From an uncultured bacterium (lineage in GTDB: Bacteria; Cyanobacteriota; Vampirovibrionia; Obscuribacterales; Obscuribacteraceae), in contig CAILLX010000163.1 in the NCBI GenBank assembly GCA_903835185.1, forward strand, positions 1 to 64,000: a stretch of 64,000 bases of DNA. The letters run 5' to 3'. Shown here piece after piece: positions 26,309-34,042 of the stretch. Both the position numbers and the translations under genes were made by a program. Numbering within the stretch: position 1 is the stretch's first letter; each line of letters opens with the position of its first letter. The notes beneath the pieces were generated by a model. That model searched no databases and was not told where the DNA came from. It saw only the letters and a program-made list of their open reading frames with translations.

Positions 26309-28624
26309 TCACTCGGCAACAGCCTCCCGAACATCCTGCTCTATTTGTGTTCGTCTAGCCTTGGGTAGTTTGATGAGTAACTGCTTGAACATTGCTACAC
26401 AACGCTCATACTGCTGCCGCCTGCTGTCGACGTAGTGTCCGGCTTCTCGTGCTTCCTGCCGTTCGTGAAACACTCTTACCATAGTGTCCCGGAGCCAGGC
26501 ATCCTCCTGGGCGCTGCTAGCAAAGGTGCCGTGGTCTCGCTGGAACTGGAACATCTTCAGCTGCTCTTCCCAGGGCATGCGGTCTATATAGGTGTTGATA
26601 TTGTTAACCAGACTTGCATATTTTGTTTCGGTTAGGCTGCCAGAATCATGGTGCTTCTTCGCTTCCAGAATTCGCTTCTTCAGCTGTGTTTCAAACTGCA
26701 GGAAGGTTATCTGCTCGATTCTATACTGAAGATCAAGTAGCTCAAACTCTTTGAAATCATCGACATGTCCCCGCCTCCGATTATTCTCGACATCCCCCTT
26801 GAGCTCTGTAAGGTGGGCTGCATCAATCGGTACGTGCATCATCAGAAAGAGTGTGTGCAGCGGTTCGCTGGAATGATGACTGTCAGATCCCCACGTGTTC
26901 TTGATTGAGACAGTCGGCTGTTCACCATTGCGTCCCGGTCTATAATCAGTTACCAGGATAACGTGCCCTCCGCCCTTGTCACCTCCGGAACCGCCAGCGC
27001 TGCCTGCTCCACCATCGCTGAACAACGGCTGATTACCGGCATCAACCCAGATTTCGATGGGAAACAGTCCTTCGCGTTTAGCTACTTCAAGTTTGTGTTG
27101 CAAAATCAGTTGGCTGTCGGCTGAAGCACCGGATGGATTGCGCCATTCGATATACCAGTCTGCACGTGTCTCACCAGTTACCTGGTTGGCGGCGACAACT
27201 ATTCTGTCGCCGCTCAATCCATGGTATGTGGAATGCCTGCCGTTTGTGTAGTCCACCAGGTATTCTCCAGACTTCTCTGGAGCTTTCATTCCCGGTTTTA
27301 TCTGCCGATTGACATAGTGGAGCTCAGGCGGTTTTGGCGCATCTGGGTGCGCTTTTCTCTCCTGTACATAACGTGCGGCAGACTGGTGGTTAGCCTTGGT
27401 GAACCATATGTTGTTGGCTGTTACGTGGAAGTACTGGTCGGCCAAAGATCGGCTACCATCTGGTGGCGGATATGTCTTTGTCTCTTCGTCAGGCTTCAGG
27501 CTGTTAGCGTCAATCTTGATGCGCCAGTGGTCTTTTGTTGTTACATACTCTCCTGTAGTGGACACATCAACAATTAGCCTGGCTGCTTCGGATGGTTGCC
27601 TGGCAAATATGCGTGCTTTGGCTGCAGCCACATTGCAAGTTCCTCTATGTCCCTGATCTACTAAGTTGGGACTAGCAGCATGAGCCATGATCTGTTCGGC
27701 TATCTGGGTGCGCTGGCAGACTGTGACAGGCAAAGATGGATTGTCCGGCGCCTGCAACAGGCGTGCAATCTCATGATAAGTCTTTGCTACCTCTTCGTTG
27801 GCCTTTTTCTTAGCTGCTTCAGGAGTGACTCCATGTCTCCTGTACAGCTCTTCAATCTGCTTGCTCGACCGTGCCTCAAGTCGGCTCATGTCAACCTGGA
27901 ACTTGGACAGCTCCTCCGGCTCCTGAATCTTTCTTCTGACCAGTTCTAACAGCTTGTCACGCTGGGAGGTCACCTTGGGGTCGTCAATAAGCTCGTATGG
28001 CTTGTCATCCGGCTTCTCTGTTACCTGAATCTGACCATCAGCGCTTCTCCTTATCCAGAAGGCATCATCTGGTCTGCTGCCAAAATGCTGCTCTACCGTG
28101 CCACCGGCACCATCCGAAAAAGTTGTATGCCCCCGGCCATCATCCAGTGAAACAATTTCGACAACATTACTACCTACAGCCTCAGCTATCTGCAGCTTAT
28201 GGAAACCGTTGGCGAACTCCCATTTGCTTGCTGTTTGACCGCTTGTCTCGTCAATCTTCTGTCTGGCAACTACGTCCCCTTTGCCGTTGACCAGATACTG
28301 TTCATGCGGAAACTGGGCGTCCTGTCTCTGCTGGGTCAGGAGTAGATGCCCTTTGTCGTCGTATCCGCTTATATGCAGCTCTGGCTGTCCGGCTAGAGGA
28401 CCTCCTGCTGAGTGAAGCTGTGCGTCAAGCTGCTCTAATTTATAGGCGACAGTTGAGTCTGTCGCAGTCCGGGACTTATCTCGAGCACTATCGCTCTGGT
28501 GCGCAATATCCCGCTGATATATAAACTCCCAGATTTCGTTAGCAACTTTCTCTGAAGCCTTCTGGGCACCATCAGGCATGCGACTATCGATTATGTGTTC
28601 GCCGATATTATGGATGTCCGGCAT
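26309..28624 (-). CDS. Large protein with papain-like cysteine-protease residues, unknown role
   Basis: This 771-residue protein without a signal peptide is not recognised as a whole. The centre carries a plausible papain-fold set: Q324 and C330 in VDQGHRGTCNVAAAKA (oxyanion Gln and nucleophile Cys), H554 in GGGHVILVTDY and N576 with W578 in IKNTWGS. The N-terminal third (residues 80-210) has short beta-rich repeats such as GYDDKGHLLLT and VNGKGDVVA, like those preceding effector domains. A Gly/Ser-rich linker (GGAGSAGGSGGDKGGG) precedes the His. The C-terminal 170 residues are helical and charged. The call is inferred from the spacing and context of the four residues; an effector, processing protease or toxin role cannot be distinguished. 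Confidence 0.6.
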   Translation of the reverse strand: MPDIHNIGEHIIDSRMPDGAQKASEKVANEIWEFIYQRDIAHQSDSARDKSRTATDSTVAYKLEQLDAQLHSAGGPLAGQPELHISGYDDKGHLLLTQQRQDAQFPHEQYLVNGKGDVVARQKIDETSGQTASKWEFANGFHKLQIAEAVGSNVVEIVSLDDGRGHTTFSDGAGGTVEQHFGSRPDDAFWIRRSADGQIQVTEKPDDKPYELIDDPKVTSQRDKLLELVRRKIQEPEELSKFQVDMSRLEARSSKQIEELYRRHGVTPEAAKKKANEEVAKTYHEIARLLQAPDNPSLPVTVCQRTQIAEQIMAHAASPNLVDQGHRGTCNVAAAKARIFARQPSEAARLIVDVSTTGEYVTTKDHWRIKIDANSLKPDEETKTYPPPDGSRSLADQYFHVTANNIWFTKANHQSAARYVQERKAHPDAPKPPELHYVNRQIKPGMKAPEKSGEYLVDYTNGRHSTYHGLSGDRIVVAANQVTGETRADWYIEWRNPSGASADSQLILQHKLEVAKREGLFPIEIWVDAGNQPLFSDGGAGSAGGSGGDKGGGHVILVTDYRPGRNGEQPTVSIKNTWGSDSHHSSEPLHTLFLMMHVPIDAAHLTELKGDVENNRRRGHVDDFKEFELLDLQYRIEQITFLQFETQLKKRILEAKKHHDSGSLTETKYASLVNNINTYIDRMPWEEQLKMFQFQRDHGTFASSAQEDAWLRDTMVRVFHERQEAREAGHYVDSRRQQYERCVAMFKQLLIKLPKARRTQIEQDVREAVAE

Positions 28625-29016
28625 AGGAGCGTTTTTCCTGAATTACGCGTCACATTGAATGTTAAACGATCTTGATGGTCCCGTGGCACTAATTGAGCAA
28701 CCAGGACTGTCCTGCTTATCCAGGACTTGGCATCTGTGATGATACGGATAATACACCCTGCAGTGCTGCTTAGCAACCGGAGTTGTGCTACTGACTGCGA
28801 TTCTCCTTGCTCTGCTGTGGAGCGCTCTGGAGCAGCTCGACAAACCACATCTGCTGCAATGGGCAAATTGGCTATACATAAGTAGTCCAGGAGTTGCTGT
28901 CCGTGATATTCCAAGCTAATTGAAGCGAAAGTCTCTTATGCTGCCAGCCTATGGGCAGTGAGATGATTGCAGTAGATCTGGGTAGGATCTACCTGGGAGG
29001 CGAGGGGCAAGCCTAT
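28625..29016. other. Intergenic region, no gene supported
   Basis: This region separates two divergently read genes. Overlapping short frames on the minus strand (for example 28643-28879 and a TTG-initiated one at 28591-28914) have no ribosome binding site or motif, and the longer one runs into the start of the papain-like gene. Promoters for both flanking genes are expected here, but no convincing -35/-10 pair was seen. Confidence 0.4.
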
Positions 29017-29445
29017 ATGAGCGAAGGCAATCAGGATCCAGCTGGAAAGGCAGAAAAGACAGCTTATGACATGCAGGCGCAGATACGGCAGAATAAGCAG
29101 TATGTGGATGGATTGAAGCGCGGGAAATCGAGTGGTATTAGCGCGAATTTCGGCTCTGCAGTTGATATATTTGACGGTATACAGAGTGGAGAACCGCTAC
29201 CACTGGAGCAGCCTTATGGCTTAGGCGAATCAGTTATTGCTCCCAATTCTAATCCGACCAGTCTCAAACAAGCATTGGCGCATTTGAAAAAGCTTTTTGA
29301 AGATGAAGTTGTAAAGGCGGCAAGCGAGGCAAAAGATACAACATCAACAGCTGCCTCTAATCCGGAGCGACCTGTTATAGCTGTGTTGATGGACAAAGGC
29401 AAGAAGAAATATCTGTTTGCAGATGGCAGTGTTGAGGATGCTTAG
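29017..29445 (+). CDS. Small hypothetical protein
   Basis: A protein of 142 residues if it starts at ATG 29017, which has GAGGGG 9 bases upstream; in-frame starts at 28951 and 28963 would add 22 or 18 residues. It is polar, with no signal peptide or membrane segment. It has a helical N-terminal half (KAEKTAYDMQAQIRQNKQYVDG), a Pro-rich linker, a second helix (SLKQALAHLKKLFEDEVVKAASEA) and a final beta hairpin VIAVLMDKGKKKYLFADGS. It is divergent from the papain-like gene and 280 bp upstream of the metzincin-like gene. No family recognised. Confidence 0.55.
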   Translation: MSEGNQDPAGKAEKTAYDMQAQIRQNKQYVDGLKRGKSSGISANFGSAVDIFDGIQSGEPLPLEQPYGLGESVIAPNSNPTSLKQALAHLKKLFEDEVVKAASEAKDTTSTAASNPERPVIAVLMDKGKKKYLFADGSVEDA

Positions 29446-29727
29446 GTGCTAGTGGGGCAGGTGGGTATTTGAAAGTGTTTGAGATTGCCACCACAAGAGG
29501 AATGTGTTTTCTTGAGGGCGTTTTTTGTTCCTGCTTTAACTGAGCAGAAAGATTGCTGAGGCTGGGCAGCTTTATGCCAGAATAAAAGATTTGCGCAGTC
29601 AGTCTCGCAAATAGCTGTTCTCGCTGCCTTGTTTAAACCTGGGTTGGACTGCATTAAACTATTGACATCTGCAAGGCGCCTGCCTATAGTTACAGCACGG
29701 TCAAATTCTTACCAGGCAGTCGGCACA

Positions 29728-31794
29728 ATGCCATTAAATAGCTTGCGATCCATGCATAAATGGATAGTTTGTTTTTGCGCAATAGTTCTGGTTGAGATTG
29801 CCATACTGCCAGCGCAGTCCCAGTTTGGTGATTCTTTTTCTTCTGGTTCTGCAGGAACGGTCAGTCCAAGTGTTTACTATGTTGAATGGACTGTGTGCGA
29901 GAGCGATGTCCACTGGTGCGCGTTGACCAACAGCAAGGATGTATGCGGTCAACCTCGGACAGGTGCCAGTGCAGTGTCGCATCATTGTGCTGACGATGTA
30001 TTTGCTGAGTCAGCAAATCAATTTGGAGCCCGGTTTGATTGCGATGCTTTTACCGAGTTGAGCTCACATGGGTGCTTCAGTCAGCAAGCCATTACTGGCA
30101 GCCAGACGACAACAGTTGTCCCAGGTCAGTCTCCTATGCTGGAAGGTGCTACTAATGGAACCATCGGTCCTCAATCTGAAGACGCAACTGTAGTACAGGG
30201 CGTAATAACGACAAATATCACCAAACAACTCGACGCAGTAGATACATACAACGGACCTTGTAACATTATCTTTGTTAATCCAAATCCTTGCCTCGGGAAG
30301 GTCAGGTTAGCCTTACGCGATCTGGATGCTCCCAGGACTTCTTGCATACAGGTGGTGCCTCCTGTTCCACTTATTACAGGTAAGCCTACGGTGGCGAAAA
30401 TCCTGAAGGCTGCTTGCGATCTTGAAGCAATAGAGACTATGCGTATCAGGAAGTACCGGGTTTTTGCCAATCTCAGGCTTAAGGCGCACCATCAACGCCA
30501 GCGTTGTCTCTGGGCTGAGGTTTATTATGAGCAGCCGGCAAAGATGGTACTGTCTGCACTTTATACTCAGGCTGCCAGACTGGAGGCAGATCCCGTCAGA
30601 CGCAATATTTATCTGGGCACCGCTTCTTGTTACAGACAAGACTGGAATGATGCCTGGAGACACTTCGAGCAAGTGTACAAACTGGATAAAGATGACCATG
30701 CTGTCATGCGTGATGTTGTTGACCAGTATCGAAAAATGGGAGGTCGCGACCTTGAATTATGCATCTGGCTGACTAGATTTTTGAGGGTGGCTGCCGACTG
30801 GACTTCGTTTGATATTGCATTTAACGAGCGACATGCGATTGAACAACGCTATGCTGATGAAAAATTTGCCCATGAACGAGGACCTAACGTGGTATGGGAT
30901 AGCCACAGTATGCCGCTAAAGGTCTATTTCCCGGGTTCCAAGGCGGCAGATTATGACAGAAGATTGATGGATTATTTCCGTAGAAGCGAACCTGAGTGGA
31001 GCAGGGCTACAGGTGTTAAGGTCGATTTTGTCGAGATAAGTGATGCGAAGAAGGCGGACATCATCTGCCAATGGCAGGAGCCTGCTAATCCATATAAGCA
31101 GTATGAAGGATCTGCCGCACTACCTCAAGGCACGCCGGAATTATCAGATGCTGGGATGACATGGGTCTGGACGGAGTCTAGCGGGCGAAGCAATCCGAGA
31201 GCTACACGAGCATTGATTGAGGTTTATGCTCGCCAGGGTGGCAGCATGCGCACCATGGATGATGACATGTTATGGATAGTTTGCTTGCATGAAGTTGGAC
31301 ATGCTCTGGGGATTATGAAACATCTCCACGGCTGCAAAGATATCATGTATGCATACGTCTATGATTGCCTGCCAGGGGAAGACAGCAGGGATGAATTATC
31401 CAATAACGACAAGAGTACTATTTGTTCTCTCTACAAGGAGCTTCCGGTTAACCAGAGTGCAGTCGACAAGTTCCTGGGAATGAGAGCTATCTGCAAGAAG
31501 TTGAATTTCAGTGCCGGTCAGCTGTTTATGCTGCAAGCAGACGATGCTATTGGCAGTGGAGAGCTCCCGTTTCAAGGGGAGCTGAATAAGCTGTCCGCTA
31601 TGATGAGGCAAGCAGAAAAGAGGTTTTTGCTGCCGGGTAACAGCATCTTACTTCGCAGTGACAAATGGTGCAGATTGGCTGGCGAATCAAAACGGAATTC
31701 GGCATTCGCAGAAGAGATCAATCTTGCTGAAGCTAATCTTCCCCTCGTGACAGCAGCACTGGCTTGTCAGCATTTCGCTGCAGATAAGAACTGA
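29728..31794 (+). CDS. Secreted TPR-containing metzincin-like zinc metalloprotease
   Basis: A signal peptide (HKWIVCFCAIVLVEIAILPAQS) starts this protein of about 688 residues. A Cys-rich N-terminal region follows, then a tetratricopeptide-like helical stretch (YLGTASCYRQDWNDAWRHFEQVYKLD), then a C-terminal protease domain. The zinc motif is H521-E522-V-G-H525-A-L-G528 with a downstream Met-turn candidate DIM540Y. In metzincins the third ligand sits at HExxHxxGxxH; here that position is Lys531 and His lies one and three residues later (H532, H534). Matrixins are the closest remembered relatives. The start is uncertain (ATG 29728 or 29752; a TTG at 29629 is also in frame). Probably exported; substrate unknown. 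Confidence 0.75.
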   Translation: MPLNSLRSMHKWIVCFCAIVLVEIAILPAQSQFGDSFSSGSAGTVSPSVYYVEWTVCESDVHWCALTNSKDVCGQPRTGASAVSHHCADDVFAESANQFGARFDCDAFTELSSHGCFSQQAITGSQTTTVVPGQSPMLEGATNGTIGPQSEDATVVQGVITTNITKQLDAVDTYNGPCNIIFVNPNPCLGKVRLALRDLDAPRTSCIQVVPPVPLITGKPTVAKILKAACDLEAIETMRIRKYRVFANLRLKAHHQRQRCLWAEVYYEQPAKMVLSALYTQAARLEADPVRRNIYLGTASCYRQDWNDAWRHFEQVYKLDKDDHAVMRDVVDQYRKMGGRDLELCIWLTRFLRVAADWTSFDIAFNERHAIEQRYADEKFAHERGPNVVWDSHSMPLKVYFPGSKAADYDRRLMDYFRRSEPEWSRATGVKVDFVEISDAKKADIICQWQEPANPYKQYEGSAALPQGTPELSDAGMTWVWTESSGRSNPRATRALIEVYARQGGSMRTMDDDMLWIVCLHEVGHALGIMKHLHGCKDIMYAYVYDCLPGEDSRDELSNNDKSTICSLYKELPVNQSAVDKFLGMRAICKKLNFSAGQLFMLQADDAIGSGELPFQGELNKLSAMMRQAEKRFLLPGNSILLRSDKWCRLAGESKRNSAFAEEINLAEANLPLVTAALACQHFAADKN

Positions 31795-31882
31795 GGTGCG
31801 CGCGGCACATCTTGTGCTTTCGAAGCAAGGAAATTGAGATCGTTGCGCAATGCCTCTAGCGTTAGCGATACCAATGAAGCCA

Positions 31883-33205
31883 TTATGGTGCAGCACTCTG
31901 CGTGAAAGTTATGTCCTCGACCCTGGTTACAAGGCAAGCTGCAATCAGTAGTGAAACGCCTCCCATCATTACTACATAGAGCGGATTGTTGTGGAATACA
32001 TACTTGACCAGTGGCTGAAAGGTGAGAGCGGCAATAATTTCAGGAATGACAATAAAGAAATTGAAGACGCCCATGAAGACGCCCGTTCGCTCCGGAGGCA
32101 CAGCAGCCGACAGGATTGCGTAAGGCATCGCCAGCACAGAGGCCCAGGCAATGCCAACTCCAATCATAGTAAACTGTAACATGACTGGATCGTGTATAAA
32201 ATACACCGACAGTAAGCTTAAACCACCAAGTATCAACGCTGTGCCGTGGACCAGCTTTCGGCTGGTTAATTGAGCCAGTCGTGGCAGGATGAAGGCGATT
32301 AGAAAACAGACAATTGAATAGATGGCAAAACACCAGCCGGCCCATTCTGTGCCTTTGTCAAACAGTTCTGATCTGGCGTTGGGAGCATTGAAGACATGAT
32401 AAGCAGTCGTCAGCCCAAAAAAGAGCCACATACAAAACAAGCCTAACCAGGTAAATATCTGCACCCAGGCAAGCTGCTTCATTGTCTTTGGCATCTGTCT
32501 AATTGCTTCTGGGACCTCAATAAAAACCTCTTTGATAAGACCGAGCATTCCCGGGTGGTCAGAGCGTTTGCTCTTGAACTCTTCTAGATTTTCCGGTGGA
32601 TACTCGCCTGTGGAGATGACTGTCCAGAGAACGCAAAGGATAAACATAGCTGCCCCTGCTCGAAAAGAATAAATGACAGTAAGCGGGATACCGTTGGCGG
32701 CAGTTCCGCTTATTCCTGCCCAGCGCAGGATCATAGGCAGGGCATTGGCTGCAGTGGCACCTATGCCGATTAAGAAGCTCTGCATAATGAAACCCATTGT
32801 GCGTTGCTTGTCGCAGAGCTTATCGGCTACAAAAGCACGAAACGGCTCCATACTTATGTTGATGCTGGCGTCCAGGATCCACAATAAGGCGGCGGCGAAC
32901 CAGAGGACAGGAGAGTCCGGCATAATGCACAGAGCTATGCTGGCCAGAATTGCGCCGCTGAGGAAATAAGGGCGTCTGCGCCCCAGCCAGCACCAGGTGC
33001 GGTCGCTCATCGCCCCGATAATCGGCTGTACCAAAAGACCTGTCACCGGGCCAGCCAGCCATAAAATTGGGATTTTATCCGGATCTGCACCAAGCTTTGT
33101 GTAGATAGCGCTCATATTAGCCAGCTGTAGTGCCCAGCCAAATTGGATGCCCAGAAAGCCAAAGTTCATATTCCAGATCTGGGAGAAATTGAGACGGGGT
33201 TTCAT
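31883..33205 (-). CDS. MFS/GPH-type sugar transporter (sucrose/maltose transporter-like)
   Basis: This is a 440-residue protein with 12 predicted membrane helices. The first cytoplasmic loop reads [21 protein letters not shown], the SDRxxxxxGRRRP signature shared by SLC45/SUT-type sucrose-proton symporters and related GPH transporters. The N-terminus [22 protein letters not shown] is also typical of that group. Likely substrates are alpha-glucosides such as sucrose or maltose (inference). AGGAG precedes the ATG. It stands alone, 158 bp downstream of the DUF2934 gene, with a hairpin in between. Confidence 0.85.
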   Translation of the reverse strand: MKPRLNFSQIWNMNFGFLGIQFGWALQLANMSAIYTKLGADPDKIPILWLAGPVTGLLVQPIIGAMSDRTWCWLGRRRPYFLSGAILASIALCIMPDSPVLWFAAALLWILDASINISMEPFRAFVADKLCDKQRTMGFIMQSFLIGIGATAANALPMILRWAGISGTAANGIPLTVIYSFRAGAAMFILCVLWTVISTGEYPPENLEEFKSKRSDHPGMLGLIKEVFIEVPEAIRQMPKTMKQLAWVQIFTWLGLFCMWLFFGLTTAYHVFNAPNARSELFDKGTEWAGWCFAIYSIVCFLIAFILPRLAQLTSRKLVHGTALILGGLSLLSVYFIHDPVMLQFTMIGVGIAWASVLAMPYAILSAAVPPERTGVFMGVFNFFIVIPEIIAALTFQPLVKYVFHNNPLYVVMMGGVSLLIAACLVTRVEDITFTQSAAP

Positions 33206-33253
33206 TTGAGCTCCTGAGTATGGCTCTCTGGACTAGCAATGGCAGTAAGCTTA

Positions 33254-33279
33254 CCCCCGCCTTCCTTCGTGAGCGGGGG
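33254..33279 (-). terminator. GC-rich hairpin downstream of the DUF2934 gene
   Basis: CCCCCGC at 33254-33260 is complementary to GCGGGGG at 33273-33279, with a 12-base loop. It lies about 85 bp after the DUF2934 stop and 50 bp before the transporter start, both on the minus strand. The stem is strong, but no T-run follows on the minus strand, so termination is only probable. Confidence 0.4.
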
Positions 33280-33363
33280 CATCTAATAATGGATATTGAC
33301 TTTCAATCCCGCCCTGGGGGCTGCGTTGCATAAGTCCGTCTGCGCACAAGGGCAAAGCCTTAT

Positions 33364-33648
33364 TTACTGTTGATTGCGAAGTTCTGCTTCGGCTTGCAGC
33401 CAGTCTTGTTCATCGCAGCCATGCTCACCGCCGCGAGCTTCCCAAATTAGATAAGCCCGCTCGGCAACTTTTTCGCTCGGTGCTGACCATTCTGATGTTT
33501 GCTTCTTGCTAGCAGGCTTGGTTGGAGCTGGTGCTGGCACTGCCTTGGCTACAGCAGCTTCTGGGTTTGTTTTTGCTGCTGCCGGCATAGGCTTTGTCTT
33601 CTTCTCTGTCTTTTCTTTCACTGCTTTTCCCTCGGTAGTACTTCTCAT
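33364..33648 (-). CDS. DUF2934 domain protein
   Basis: This is a 94-residue protein. The N-terminal half is a Lys/Ala/Pro-rich disordered tail (KPMPAAAKTNPEAAVAKAVP). The C-terminal 40 residues match DUF2934: VAERAYLIWEARGGEHGCDEQDWLQAEAEL, following the family pattern of RAY..WE.RG...G.D..DW..AE.EL. Function is unknown. AAGGAG lies five bases before ATG 33648. The basic tail could bind nucleic acid, but this is speculation. Confidence 0.85.
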   Translation of the reverse strand: MRSTTEGKAVKEKTEKKTKPMPAAAKTNPEAAVAKAVPAPAPTKPASKKQTSEWSAPSEKVAERAYLIWEARGGEHGCDEQDWLQAEAELRNQQ

Positions 33649-33896
33649 TACCTCTCCTTGCATAGACAAATTCAGCGGAATGTCTAATTACATTGCTTAG
33701 TAAGAGCTCAGAGCCAGACTAAGCACAAGAGATGATTCTTACGTCCATAATCTCAAGTCTTCCATCTTGACTTGCTACTTTTAACAAATCTGCAAATAGT
33801 TCAAGAGCTTTTTAAGATCTTAATCAGGGGATCCCATAAAAAAATTCAGGTTTTCATGACGCTTGATCACTACTTCGGGTGATACACTATAGAGGT

Positions 33897-34042
33897 ATGG
33901 GCGTGGAAGAGGACAACAGGAAGTTGGCATTTGCCTGGTATACACAACAAGAGGCAGGCATTACACACTAATAGAATTTTTTAACCGACCCAGATGACCG
34001 CGCACCGAGCAGAGAGCCCCCCAGACTCTCTGCTCAATTTTT
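33897..34042 (+). ncRNA. Candidate small transcript antisense-oriented to hypF end
   Basis: A strong plus-strand terminator at 34007-34042 has no plus-strand gene within 2.2 kb upstream of it, which suggests a short independent transcript. An AT-rich promoter-like area lies at about 33860-33892 (TTGATC, then CACTATAGAGG about 16 bases later). The interval also contains a 24-codon frame from ATG 33897 to TAA 33971, but its AGAGG lies only one base from the ATG, so coding is doubtful. It was not matched to a known RNA family by eye. Confidence 0.3.
34007..34042 (+). terminator. Intrinsic terminator
   Basis: GAGCAGAGAG at 34007-34016 pairs perfectly with CTCTCTGCTC at 34026-34035 around a 9-base loop, followed by AATTTTT on the plus strand. 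This is the textbook shape for plus-strand termination. It overlaps the last two bases of hypF, which is read the other way; on that strand the stem is not followed by T. Confidence 0.75.

Noticed and set aside
28591..28914. 107-codon minus-strand frame before the papain-like gene
   Set aside because: TTG start without a ribosome binding site, no recognised pattern, and it overlaps the start of the next gene in another frame.
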